From contig JBGASU010000001.1 in NCBI GenBank assembly GCA_044229535.1, positions 186,001 through 250,000 on the forward strand: 64,000 bases of DNA, written 5' to 3'. A program made the translations under genes and the position numbers. The stretch comes from CAZLFQ01 sp044229535. GTDB taxonomy: Bacteria; Pseudomonadota; Alphaproteobacteria; Rickettsiales; Midichloriaceae. Under the pieces are notes generated by a model that was not told the DNA's origin, ran no database searches, and saw nothing but the letters and a program-made list of their open reading frames with translations. Shown here piece after piece: positions 44,745 to 53,143 of this stretch; positions within the stretch are counted from its first letter, which is position 1, and each line of letters begins with the position of its first letter.

Positions 44745-46483
44745 TGAACTCTAGTTATGTTGAATTTTACTATATTTGCTAGTCTTAAAGCATCTTTCTC
44801 AGCTTTAGATAGTTTTTCACGAGGTTTGTCGGTTGGTAAGATGGATTGTTTGAAGTCGTTGTATAAATTATCTAGCTCTTTTTTTGTTGCTCCATGCGCC
44901 ACAGCGTGACTTAATGCTATAAATTTTTTATTTTTAAACTTTTTAGATGCCACTCCTATCGCGTTGACTAGTTGCCCATGGAATTCCAACAACCTGTCGC
45001 CTTGAAGACTTTTTGTGCCCGTTTCAATAGTAGCAAGTGCTTTTTGGGTTTTTAAATCTCCAGTTTGATTATTAGAGAAATCTACGAGCGCTTTGTTGAA
45101 ATCTCCTACAGTTGTCCCGTGTATTAGCGATGTAGTTATCTTTTTAAATTGCTTGTCTTTGTATTCTGCATTTAATTTTTTTAGTTTTTTTGCAAAATCT
45201 GGGGATGCTATTAGCCTTCTTTTATTAGTTCTTTTTACATCAAGCATACCTTTAGTTGCTTTTATGTATTTTTGTGTTTCATAAGCTAGATCGGGTGTTA
45301 TGCTTGATTTGGCAATGATTTTTTGTGTCATATATTCACGTCTATAATCATTTGCCATTGGGTGCATATTACGGAAGGTTGCAGCCAACGAAATTCCATC
45401 TTTTATCCATAGTTTACCAGCATCTTGCCACCAAGTTGTTTTTTCTACTGCTGGCATTGCCTTTTTTTCTTGTTCAAGTTTTTCATTAAGTTTTGCATCA
45501 AATGCTTTAGCATACATTTGAAAGCTTGGTTCTTTTTTCTCTTTTAATTCTATTAGAGAGGACTTCATAGCTCTTGCTATTGCCAGTGTTTCGCGCAATT
45601 GTTCAACGGATGTGCCGTTGCTTAATAAGTCTTTGCCTATATTATCAGCTAAAGATTTATTTCTTTGGTGTAGGCTTTCCATTTGATTAGCATGCGCTAT
45701 TCCTTCAAAACCACTTTGGCATGAATATAAAAGATAGCCTGATACACACATCATAACTCCATGCCAATTCAGAGACACTATTGCAGAAGCTAAAGGGAAT
45801 ATAAATTCTGGAACATTTTTAAAAAATGGTGCTGCTCTAGCAAAAAATTTATTTTGTTGCTTCCACTCGTTAGGTGAAAGAGGCTTTGGTTGAGGCGCTA
45901 TACCAAGCATCTGTAGCAATTTACCAGTATGTGGTCCATCAAAATTCTTGCCAGTTTGTTGCGCTAAAGCTATGCATTGCGTTTTTAGAAGCATTATCTC
46001 TTCTAGTATGGCGCGCTGTTCTTTTATTTCCTTTAATGTCCTGTAGGAATTAACTTGGCCATACATTTTATACCCAATATGCAATACAGATACCGTAAGT
46101 CCTGCGGCTGCTAAGCCAATTAAAGCTGGTGTTGTAAGAAAATATAAGCCCACTGCGCCACTAGCAATAAGTATAATTCTTGATACAAGTGGTGAGCTTA
46201 TAAAATTTGCAATGAATGCTATTGCGGTGATGACTTTTTCAATAATTGTAGATTTTTTTTTGCTGTTAGGTTTTAGAGTTTCTATATCCAAATCCTTTTC
46301 GTATGTGGTTTTTTCGTCACCTGTATCGCTGTGTTCAATGTCGTATTCGGCATCATAATTATAAAAAAATGCATTACGTGTTTGTATTGTAACGTCGACT
46401 ATAGATTTTATGTATTTTGGGTTACCTTTAATTAATTTTAAAAGTACCTTCAATATGCTTGTGAATTCTAAGCCCTTTGCCAT
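44741..46483 (-). CDS. Membrane protein of a paralogous pair, unknown function (2)
   Basis: A 580-residue homologue of the downstream gene. Hydrophobic regions lie at about residues 83-140 (FISSPLVSRIILIASGAVGL and onward) and 225-260. It shares EQRAILEEIMLLKTQ and WWQDAGKLWIKDGISLAATF with its paralogue. The C-terminal ~170 residues, not found in the paralogue, include two related units: FKKITTSLIHGTTVGDFNKALVDF and KFIALSHAVAHGATKKELDNLYNDF. A CtrA-type box is 46 bp upstream. The pair probably arose by tandem duplication together with the regulatory box. Confidence 0.65.
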   Translation of the reverse strand: MAKGLEFTSILKVLLKLIKGNPKYIKSIVDVTIQTRNAFFYNYDAEYDIEHSDTGDEKTTYEKDLDIETLKPNSKKKSTIIEKVITAIAFIANFISSPLVSRIILIASGAVGLYFLTTPALIGLAAAGLTVSVLHIGYKMYGQVNSYRTLKEIKEQRAILEEIMLLKTQCIALAQQTGKNFDGPHTGKLLQMLGIAPQPKPLSPNEWKQQNKFFARAAPFFKNVPEFIFPLASAIVSLNWHGVMMCVSGYLLYSCQSGFEGIAHANQMESLHQRNKSLADNIGKDLLSNGTSVEQLRETLAIARAMKSSLIELKEKKEPSFQMYAKAFDAKLNEKLEQEKKAMPAVEKTTWWQDAGKLWIKDGISLAATFRNMHPMANDYRREYMTQKIIAKSSITPDLAYETQKYIKATKGMLDVKRTNKRRLIASPDFAKKLKKLNAEYKDKQFKKITTSLIHGTTVGDFNKALVDFSNNQTGDLKTQKALATIETGTKSLQGDRLLEFHGQLVNAIGVASKKFKNKKFIALSHAVAHGATKKELDNLYNDFKQSILPTDKPREKLSKAEKDALRLANIVKFNITRVH

Positions 46484-46528
46484 ATCAAGCCATTATTCAT
46501 GCTTAATATTTAGGGTATGGAAGAAAGA

Positions 46529-46543
46529 TTAATAAATCGTTAA
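46529..46543. promoter_or_regulatory. CtrA-type box upstream of the 44741-46483 gene
   Basis: TTAA (46529-46532), TAAATCG, TTAA (46540-46543). The near edge is 46 bp from the start codon. AAAGATTAAT and GTTAAT are shared with the 44730 box. The hexamer 11 bases further on is TACCCT, a poor -10. Confidence 0.6.
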
Positions 46544-46546
46544 TTT

Positions 46547-47833
46547 CTAATAACTATTATTAGCAAGTAGAACATCGCCAGCTAGATATAATGACCCGCA
46601 AACCAGTATTCTACAAGGTGTTCTGGCATGGGATAATATGGTTTTTATTGCATGCGTTATATCATCACACTCATATGCCTCTAAACCTATAGATTTTGCA
46701 CCATTAACTATATTAGAAGCTAGTTCTCCTAGTGGTTCGGATTGAACTTTAATTCCGTAAACGGCCTGAACTTTCCCTTTGAAATGGCTGAGGAATGTTT
46801 TTATATCTCTATTGCCAGTTCTTCCATTAACTAAATAAGTAGGTTTGTCATCCCATAGGTGTTCAATTGTGGCAGAGACCATTTGGGCACCATTGTTGTT
46901 ATGTGCACCATCAACCCATAATTCATATTCGTTTGGCAGCATTTTACTTAGTACACCTGATGTGATTTTTTGCATCCGTGCTGGCCAGTTGGTTTGGGTT
47001 AAGCCTTGGCATATATTTTCGTAATTAGTATTAAAGTCTAAGCAGCGGACTGTGGCTACAACACATGCTGCGTTCATAATTTGATGAATTCCATATAGTG
47101 ATGGAGTAGGGAAAGAAAATTTCTCATTACTTTCTAGATCTATAAAGTTAAAACCACTTTCTACAACTTCAAAATCCCAATGTTCTCCCCAAGCGTAATA
47201 AGGAGAATTTAGCTCTATGCACTTTGCTTTTATAACATCGAAAGCTTCTTTCATTTGCCAGCCAATTACACACGGTACTCCTTGTTTAATTATTCCAGCT
47301 TTTTCAGTAGCAATCTTTGCGATGGTGTCTCCAAGGTATTCCATGTGATCATCGGATATAGGAGTGATGATGGTCATAATCGGCTTTTCAACGACATTGG
47401 TTGCATCAAGTCTTCCACCTAAGCCAGTTTCAAGCAGCAAAATATCGGCAGGAGTTTTGGAAAATGCTAAAAATGCTCCAGCAGTAGTTCCTTCAAAAAA
47501 TGTAGTTTGTAAGTCGCCACAAGCAATTCTAGTTTGCTCCATAATTTCGTATAGGTAGTCGTCACTAATTTCTTCTCCAGCTATGTTAATTCGTTCGTTA
47601 AATCGGGTTATGTGTGGAGATATATATCTATGTGTGGTATATCCTGCGCATTCAAATATTGTCTTTAAATACGCTAAAGTAGATCCCTTGCCGTTTGTTC
47701 CAGCTACATGAATAGTCGGGGGTAATTTATCCTCTGGGTGGTGTAGTCTAGCCAAAAGCTCTTTGACGCGTGAAAGGCCTAAATTTATATCTTTTTTGCC
47801 ATGTGGCACAGGCCAGTGGGGTAGAAATACCAT
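46547..47833 (-). CDS. folC: Dihydrofolate synthase/folylpolyglutamate synthase
   Basis: A 428-residue Mur-ligase-like enzyme that adds glutamate to dihydropteroate or folates. Motifs: the P-loop HVAGTNGKGSTLAYL, the RYISPHITRFNERI segment, LLETGLGGRLDATNV, ITPISDDHMEYLGDT and a C-terminal ligase domain with YLVNGRTGNRDI. With folE it supports folate metabolism. The stop is only four bases from the CtrA-type box of the neighbouring gene. Confidence 0.94.
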   Translation of the reverse strand: MVFLPHWPVPHGKKDINLGLSRVKELLARLHHPEDKLPPTIHVAGTNGKGSTLAYLKTIFECAGYTTHRYISPHITRFNERINIAGEEISDDYLYEIMEQTRIACGDLQTTFFEGTTAGAFLAFSKTPADILLLETGLGGRLDATNVVEKPIMTIITPISDDHMEYLGDTIAKIATEKAGIIKQGVPCVIGWQMKEAFDVIKAKCIELNSPYYAWGEHWDFEVVESGFNFIDLESNEKFSFPTPSLYGIHQIMNAACVVATVRCLDFNTNYENICQGLTQTNWPARMQKITSGVLSKMLPNEYELWVDGAHNNNGAQMVSATIEHLWDDKPTYLVNGRTGNRDIKTFLSHFKGKVQAVYGIKVQSEPLGELASNIVNGAKSIGLEAYECDDITHAIKTILSHARTPCRILVCGSLYLAGDVLLANNSY

Positions 47834-47898
47834 AAAATCATTGTTTATATAATTTACAGCAGTTATAATCCAACTTAAATTGAATTGAAAATACTAAA

Positions 47899-48732
47899 AT
47901 GACCTCAATCAAAAAAGTAACATTTCCTAATTTTTCGGTAGCTAATGATTCTCCTCTAGTTATCATTGCTGGCCCTTGCCAGATGGAGTCAAGAGATCAT
48001 GCTTTGGAAACAGCTGATTTTATAACACAAGCTTGTAAAAAAGCTGGCTTAAGCTTGATTTATAAATCTTCTTTTGATAAAGCGAACCGCACATCATTGA
48101 AGGGTAAGCGTGGCATTGGTATGGATAAAGCTCTGCCTATTTTTGAGGAAATAAAGAAGAAATATAGCTGCCCAGTTATTACTGATGTGCATAGCGAAGA
48201 GCAATGCAAAGAGGTGTCTCAGGTGGTAGATGTGTTGCAAATACCAGCGTTTTTATGCAGACAAACAGATTTGCTTTTAGCAGCGGGTACTACAGGTAAG
48301 GTTATAAATGTTAAAAAAGGCCAGTTTTTAGCCCCATGGGACATAAAGAATGTAGCTGAAAAAATAGCTTCTACAGGTAATGAAAACATCATGCTTACAG
48401 AGCGTGGAGTGACATTTGGTTATAATAGATTGATCAATGATATGCGCGCACTGCCAATTATGGCGGAAACTGGGTATCCAGTTGTATTTGATGCTACTCA
48501 CTCTATACAAGAGCCAAGTGGGCAAGGTGGCGCTAGTGGTGGGCAAAGGCAGTATGTGAAAACAGTAGCTCGCGCTGCTGTTGCGGTTGGAATTGCGGCG
48601 TTGTTTATTGAGACCCATCCAGATCCAGATAACGCTCCGAGCGATGGTCCGTGTATGATTCCATTTAATAACCTTGAGAAGTTTTTACTCGAAATTGCTG
48701 AATTCGATAAATTAGCTAAAAAGTTTAAATAA
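47899..48732 (+). CDS. kdsA: 3-deoxy-8-phosphooctulonate (Kdo-8-P) synthase
   Basis: A 277-residue enzyme that condenses phosphoenolpyruvate and arabinose-5-phosphate to Kdo-8-phosphate for the LPS inner core. Motifs: IIAGPCQMESRDHAL, YKSSFDKANRTSLKGKRGIG, TDVHSEEQCKEV, QIPAFLCRQTDLL and FDATHSIQEPSGQGGASGGQ. Its presence indicates that the organism makes Kdo-containing LPS, which Anaplasmataceae do not. smpB follows after two bases. Confidence 0.96.
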   Translation: MTSIKKVTFPNFSVANDSPLVIIAGPCQMESRDHALETADFITQACKKAGLSLIYKSSFDKANRTSLKGKRGIGMDKALPIFEEIKKKYSCPVITDVHSEEQCKEVSQVVDVLQIPAFLCRQTDLLLAAGTTGKVINVKKGQFLAPWDIKNVAEKIASTGNENIMLTERGVTFGYNRLINDMRALPIMAETGYPVVFDATHSIQEPSGQGGASGGQRQYVKTVARAAVAVGIAALFIETHPDPDNAPSDGPCMIPFNNLEKFLLEIAEFDKLAKKFK

Positions 48733-48734
48733 GT

Positions 48735-49208
48735 ATGGCAAGACGACCTATCAGCTATAAAAAGAATATCGCGCAGAATAGAAGGGCGCGTTATGACTAT
48801 TTCATAGATGAGGTAATTGAAGCTGGCATTGTTTTGACTGGTACTGAGGTAAAGTCTTTAAGGAATAATGAGGTTAGTATTAGCGAATCTCACGCTATGG
48901 TTGATAAAGGCGAGATATTTTTGGTGAACGCCAACATTCCAGAGTATGATAAAGCAAATCAATTTAACCATTACCCAAGACGCCCAAGGAAGTTGTTGCT
49001 TAAGAATAAAGAGATAGAAAAATTAATAGGCCTTGTTCAACGCAAAGGTTGTACATTGGTTCCTGTGAGTATGTATTTTAATCACAAAAACCTTGCCAAG
49101 GTTGAGCTTGGGGTAGCGCGTGGTAAAAAAGAACACGATAAGCGTGAATCTATAAAACAAGCGGAATGGAACCGCCAAAAAGCTAGAGTGCTTAAAGGCG
49201 GAGATTAA
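48735..49208 (+). CDS. smpB: tmRNA-binding protein SmpB
   Basis: A 157-residue SmpB, partner of tmRNA in rescuing stalled ribosomes. Motifs: NRRARYDYFIDEVIEAGIVL, GTEVKSLR, IPEYDKANQFNHYPRRPRKL and the basic C-terminal tail (KKEHDKRESIKQAEWNRQKA) that mimics the codon. No ssrA gene was recognised in the window. It converges with the next gene. Confidence 0.96.
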   Translation: MARRPISYKKNIAQNRRARYDYFIDEVIEAGIVLTGTEVKSLRNNEVSISESHAMVDKGEIFLVNANIPEYDKANQFNHYPRRPRKLLLKNKEIEKLIGLVQRKGCTLVPVSMYFNHKNLAKVELGVARGKKEHDKRESIKQAEWNRQKARVLKGGD

Positions 49209-49209
49209 A

Positions 49210-50253
49210 CTAAATTTGCGGAGATGATGAGAATTGTTGTCTTGGTGACAAGTTATCACCTTCATGTCTTTCCGAATGTGAGATTTCCAACGAGTCAAAA
49301 GCATCGGGTGAATATGTTACCACGGCTTTAGGTGTTGATGGTTGAGATGGTGTCTCTGTAGAGCGCAGCGCTTCATTTTCTATTTCGATTCTAGCTGCTT
49401 TTGTTCTGTTTTGTAATTCAAGCGTTTCTTCTGATGAAGACAGGCTTGTTGTATTTAGTCTAGAATCTGTAGATGGCGACAAAGGAGCGCTTCTTTTTAC
49501 CCCTCTGTTGGCATTGTTTGTTGTTGGCAATACAACAGGGTTTGCTGATGTCGAAGCTTCGGCAACATTGTTGATAGGTGCTGCTACTGAGATTGTTCTA
49601 GGGATTCTAAATGGTCTTCCAAATACAGGGTTACCACTGGCAGAAGTAAACCCTTCGCTTCTAGTGCTGGTGCGTGAAGATGTGGAGTTTTCTGATGTGC
49701 GTCTGATGATATTAGGGGTGGTCGCAGATGGGGTTTTTAATTTAAAGAAGTCTGTTATCTGTTTCTTTACGCCAGAATTATGCTTTATAACTTCGTCGAA
49801 AGATTCAAAATCCCATTTTAGTGTGTTTTTAATATCTGGTATGTTGTAATAACTTGCTGCTGCTACAATTCGTCTATTGATAGCCGATAATATAGCGTAT
49901 CTTACGGAGCTAAGTTCGTATTTATTATATTCTGGTCTTGATCCAGCGTAGATAAAGGGAATAGTAGATGTTTTGTTTTTCAATAAACCATCAGCAATAT
50001 TAGCTATAGCATCTATAAAGTGTGTCATGTTTTGAATTTGAATAATAGAGTTTTCTGTAGTGGCAGTTCCAATCTTTTTCGTATCAATAAGAGAGTACAG
50101 ATTTTTTCCATAGCTGTTCTTTCCATCTAGTCTCCATTTTTGGAGGTTTAGCGTAAAAAATCTATCTACGAGTGCCTCAATTTTAGTTCTATCTGCTATA
50201 GATAATGTTAAAATTTTGGTATTAGCACTTGAATTTTCAGCTTTATCTTGCAT
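49210..50253 (-). CDS. Accessory protein with Ser/Thr/Asn-rich disordered tail
   Basis: A 347-residue protein from ATG 50253, chosen over 50283 because AAAGGG lies seven bases upstream. The N-terminal ~165 residues look folded and helical (DRTKIEALVDRFFTLNLQKW, HFIDAIANIADGLLKNKTST); the rest is low complexity, with TSSRTSTRSEGFTSASG, GVKRSAPLSPSTDSR and a final Ser/Pro-rich stretch. The KRSA cluster recurs in the helicase/ankyrin and 895-residue ankyrin proteins. No family and no signal peptide are recognised. Unlike the other accessory genes it has no clear TTAA-N7-TTAA box. Confidence 0.6.
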   Translation of the reverse strand: MQDKAENSSANTKILTLSIADRTKIEALVDRFFTLNLQKWRLDGKNSYGKNLYSLIDTKKIGTATTENSIIQIQNMTHFIDAIANIADGLLKNKTSTIPFIYAGSRPEYNKYELSSVRYAILSAINRRIVAAASYYNIPDIKNTLKWDFESFDEVIKHNSGVKKQITDFFKLKTPSATTPNIIRRTSENSTSSRTSTRSEGFTSASGNPVFGRPFRIPRTISVAAPINNVAEASTSANPVVLPTTNNANRGVKRSAPLSPSTDSRLNTTSLSSSEETLELQNRTKAARIEIENEALRSTETPSQPSTPKAVVTYSPDAFDSLEISHSERHEGDNLSPRQQFSSSPQI

Positions 50254-50448
50254 TTTATATCCCTTTATATTTGAGTAAATCATTGTAAACGCTTAAATCT
50301 TTATTATAAAGGCTATTTTTGTTATATTTTTCTTATAAGTAGCGATAAGTTTTTGAATAAGTTGTGTTGATAACTCTGCAAGTACTTCCGTACAGGGCTG
50401 ACTTGTGCTATATTGCGCCATCTTAATTTGGGAAATTCTGTTAAAATC

Positions 50449-50868
50449 ATGGGTAATCTAATATCTAATTCTGCCAAAAAATGGATTGGCACGCCCTTTC
50501 ACCTGCAAGGAAGAGTGAAAAATATTGGCAGTGATTGTTTAGGTCTATTAATGGGTATCGCCAAAGATCTCAGCCTAAAAACTAAGCTTGGAACTTTATT
50601 GGTGGAGCATGATAGGAGTGATTACCACCTAATTCACGATGGTCAAATTCTTGAGCAGCAGCTTGATCTATTACTTGAGCAAACACATGAGCTAGAAGAG
50701 GGGAATTTATTGCTGCTGGAATATGATAAAAACCCACAACATTTGGCAATTGTTTCTGATGGCGAAAAAATTATCCATGCCCATCTCAAACACCGTAAGG
50801 TAGTTGAGCATTCAATGGATTTTTGGATTCGTAACAAAATCAAAAAGATCTATAAACTTGAAGCTTGA
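50449..50868 (+). CDS. NlpC/P60 peptidase, GTA gp14-like
   Basis: A 139-residue cell-wall peptidase from ATG 50449 (a TTG at 50413 is an alternative). It has WIGTPFHLQGRVKNIGSDCLGLL with the catalytic Cys, and HLAIVSDGEKIIHAH with the His region, as in the gp14 peptidase of the Rhodobacter gene transfer agent and lambda-like tail peptidases. In the Rhodobacter GTA this gene lies between gp13 and gp15; here it is upstream of the gp12-like gene with three other genes in between. It would help the particle's tail pass the cell wall. Confidence 0.85.
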   Translation: MGNLISNSAKKWIGTPFHLQGRVKNIGSDCLGLLMGIAKDLSLKTKLGTLLVEHDRSDYHLIHDGQILEQQLDLLLEQTHELEEGNLLLLEYDKNPQHLAIVSDGEKIIHAHLKHRKVVEHSMDFWIRNKIKKIYKLEA

Positions 50869-50916
50869 TATGTGGTATCGGAAATGAGAGTATCAGGTAT
50901 CTATTAGGGTATTCCT

Positions 50917-51438
50917 ATGAAGTATTTTTTAGTAATTCTGAGCTTGCTTTTTATAGCACATGAAGTTTGTGCAAAAGAAGAGCCAGGGTACTGCGATGGG
51001 GGAAAAGATGATAAAGAATGTGAGTGGAAAAGAGCTCAATACTTTTTTGGAGATAAAGCTGGAGAAATTGATAAGCAAGTTGAATCACTTTCAGAACTTG
51101 TGCGTGAAGCAATGCTTTCAAGGAAGTATGAAACTCTTGAACATCACATAGAGTTTCCATTTACCTTTGTGGTGACGGACTTTCGAAAAGCTGAGCTTCG
51201 TAAAGATGCTACTGGGTACACACTAGAAGTGAAAAATATGAGAGAGTTTAAGAATTTTTTACTTAAGATTAATAAAAGACATCCAAAAGTGTTTGAATTT
51301 CTTAAAGAATTTAATTATTCAAAGATATATCTTAATAGCTCATATATATATTTATTAGATTCTGAGCATAAAATCTCAATTCGTGTAAAAGATAATTACA
51401 AGCTTGTACTAGAAACAGCCTACATAGAAATTTTTTAA
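50917..51438 (+). CDS. Exported protein of unknown function, tandem copy 1
   Basis: A 173-residue protein with a clear signal peptide (MKYFLVILSLLFIAHEVCA, cleavage probably before KEEP). The mature part is charged: YCDGGKDDKECEWKRAQYFF, then IEFPFTFVVTDFRKAELRKD and a C-terminal beta-rich end (YIYLLDSEHKISIRVKDNYK). It is 635 bp upstream of a near-identical copy; differences cluster in SELVREAMLSRKYETLEHHI versus SKLIREAMLSREYDSLEPYM. It looks periplasmic. Association with the muramidase-like gene downstream suggests a linked function, possibly protection, but no family is recognised. Confidence 0.75.
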   Translation: MKYFLVILSLLFIAHEVCAKEEPGYCDGGKDDKECEWKRAQYFFGDKAGEIDKQVESLSELVREAMLSRKYETLEHHIEFPFTFVVTDFRKAELRKDATGYTLEVKNMREFKNFLLKINKRHPKVFEFLKEFNYSKIYLNSSYIYLLDSEHKISIRVKDNYKLVLETAYIEIF

Positions 51439-51456
51439 TCAACCAAGGTAATCAAA

Positions 51457-51504
51457 ATGAGAAAAATTGAATTAACACCAGAAATGGTGAGGAGTTCTTC
51501 TTGA
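51457..51504 (+). pseudogene. Truncated 5' end of the muramidase/MuF gene
   Basis: A 15-codon open frame reads MRKIELTPEMVR exactly as the gene at 52092, with the same AAGGTAATCAAA leader, then runs into SSS and a stop. It is the broken end left by the tandem duplication of the exported-protein gene. Confidence 0.85.
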
Positions 51505-51551
51505 TTATCTTTGAAATTAGTAGCAGAATTCAAATAAATAGATTGGCTTTT

Positions 51552-52073
51552 ATGAAGTATTTTTTAGTAATTCTGAGCTTGCTTTTTATAGCACATGAAG
51601 TTTGTGCAAAAGAAGAGCCAAGGTACTGCGATGGGGGAAAAGATGATAAAGAATGTGAGTGGAAAAGAGCTCAATACTTTTTTGGAGATAAAGCTGGAGA
51701 AATTGACAAGCAAGTTGAATCACTTTCAAAACTTATACGTGAAGCAATGCTTTCAAGGGAATACGATTCGCTCGAACCTTACATGCAGTTTCCATTTACC
51801 TTTGTGGTGACGGACTTTCGAAAAGCTGAGCTTCGTAAAGATGCTACTGGGTACACACTAGAAGTGAATAATATGAGGGAGTTTAAAAACTTTCTACTTA
51901 AGATTAATAAAAGACATCCAAAAGTGTTTGAATTTATTAAAGAATTTAATTATTCAAAGATATATCTGAATAGTTCATATATATATTTATTAGATTCTGA
52001 GCATAAAATCTCAATTCGTGTAAAAGATAATTACAAGCTTGTACTAGAAACAGCCTACATAAAAATTTTTTAA
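51552..52073 (+). CDS. Exported protein of unknown function, tandem copy 2
   Basis: A 173-residue near-duplicate of the gene at 50917, with ATG 51552 chosen because it restores the identical signal peptide; a longer in-frame start at 51501 would add 17 residues derived from the duplication junction. The signal peptide, Cys pair and C-terminal half are almost unchanged; most substitutions fall in about residues 60-85. It ends 18 bases before the muramidase/MuF-like gene, in the order expected for a co-translated partner. Confidence 0.75.
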   Translation: MKYFLVILSLLFIAHEVCAKEEPRYCDGGKDDKECEWKRAQYFFGDKAGEIDKQVESLSKLIREAMLSREYDSLEPYMQFPFTFVVTDFRKAELRKDATGYTLEVNNMREFKNFLLKINKRHPKVFEFIKEFNYSKIYLNSSYIYLLDSEHKISIRVKDNYKLVLETAYIKIF

Positions 52074-52091
52074 TTAACCAAGGTAATCAAA

Positions 52092-53111
52092 ATGAGAAAA
52101 ATTGAATTAACACCAGAAATGGTGAGGGACTTGTTGCATAATTTAGATCCAGAAAACCCTGAACATATGCAGATTTATTATAATACCCAATATTACTATA
52201 TGGTTCAAAAAGAAGGAGTAAGAAAATGGGCTTATGATGACGAAACTGGTAAGGATGTTAATATTGATAATCCCGCAAAAGGCAAAGTTACAGTAGGAAT
52301 AGGGTTTAATATGGACACAGATGGTGCTGAAAAACTATGGAATGAGTTCTTCCATAGTGATGTGGATTTTGAGAGTGTATACTGGGGATTAGAAAAGTTA
52401 ACTTGGAAAGATGTTGATCAATTTTTTGAATATTGTGTACGTGAAAGAAAAAAAGAAATTAAAAGAATTTATAGTCAAATATTTCATAAACTTAAACTCA
52501 ACGAACGTTTTGCAATTGAAGATCTATATTTTAATGGTCCTAAGCTTGTTAAGAAAGGGACAAAATTTCACGAATATATTCATCAATACTATGAAACAAA
52601 TGATATAAAATATCTTCATAAGGCTGTTGATGAAGTTAGATATTATTCTAACCCAAAGAAAATTAGGGGATTGCAAAATAGAAGAAATGAGCAGGCAGAC
52701 ATTTTAGATTCAAGTAAGGCCAAAATTTATTCTGCACCAAATGATGAAAGATTGCCAGAAAGAGAAATTATAGCAAAAGTAGCCGAAACAATTATTCCGC
52801 GTGGAACTGAGAAGTGGGAAAAGAATGTAAGCTCTAAATACTACATTTGGAGAACGCAGTGCGACAAAAAAGTAAGAGAATCTCATTTTATGTTAGAGGG
52901 GAAGATTTTTTCTGAGGACTTCAAGCCATTAATGGGTGAGCCTGGAAAAGACTATAATTGCAGATGCACCAAAGAATTGCTGCCCAAGAAAATAAAAGTG
53001 TTGGAAGAAGACAATAAACTAATTCAGAAAAAGTGTTTTGATATCAATTTAGATTTGTTTGGAATTGAAATATATAAGCTAAAACACGATGTCTCTTCTG
53101 CATCAAAATAA
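52092..53111 (+). CDS. GH24 lysozyme-like domain fused to a MuF-like C-terminal domain
   Basis: A 339-residue protein. The N-terminal part fits a T4-type (GH24) muramidase: Glu41 in KEGVRKWAYDD, Asp50 nine residues later (the same spacing as Glu11/Asp20 in T4 lysozyme) and Thr67 in VTVGIGFNMD; NERFAIEDLYFNG resembles the later lysozyme helix. Between the acid residues and Thr there is an insertion (ETGKDVNIDNPAKGK). The C-terminal part (about 249-292) has WRTQCDKKVRESHFMLEGKI and GEPGKDYNCRC, the R-SH...NCRC pattern of the phage Mu F/SPP1 gp7 minor head family. No signal peptide is present. Such fusions occur in phage-associated toxins and in head proteins. Confidence 0.75.
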   Translation: MRKIELTPEMVRDLLHNLDPENPEHMQIYYNTQYYYMVQKEGVRKWAYDDETGKDVNIDNPAKGKVTVGIGFNMDTDGAEKLWNEFFHSDVDFESVYWGLEKLTWKDVDQFFEYCVRERKKEIKRIYSQIFHKLKLNERFAIEDLYFNGPKLVKKGTKFHEYIHQYYETNDIKYLHKAVDEVRYYSNPKKIRGLQNRRNEQADILDSSKAKIYSAPNDERLPEREIIAKVAETIIPRGTEKWEKNVSSKYYIWRTQCDKKVRESHFMLEGKIFSEDFKPLMGEPGKDYNCRCTKELLPKKIKVLEEDNKLIQKKCFDINLDLFGIEIYKLKHDVSSASK

Positions 53112-53143
53112 ATTCAAATTAACATAACTTAACAAGGTAAAGC

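Larger units (their letters stand above)
50917..52127 (+). repeat. Tandem duplication, two 576-bp units 635 bp apart
   Basis: Unit 1 (50917-51492) and unit 2 (51552-52127) align without gaps from the start codon of the exported protein through the first 36 bases of the muramidase-like gene. Unit 1 breaks off into unrelated sequence after GGTGAGG. Substitutions are concentrated in one part of the exported-protein gene, so the copies have diverged and are not an assembly artefact. Confidence 0.85.

Noticed and set aside
50917..52127. Assembly artefact as cause of the tandem duplication
   Set aside because: The copies differ at many positions, mostly non-silent and clustered, and the junction carries unique sequence, so this is a real, diverged duplication.
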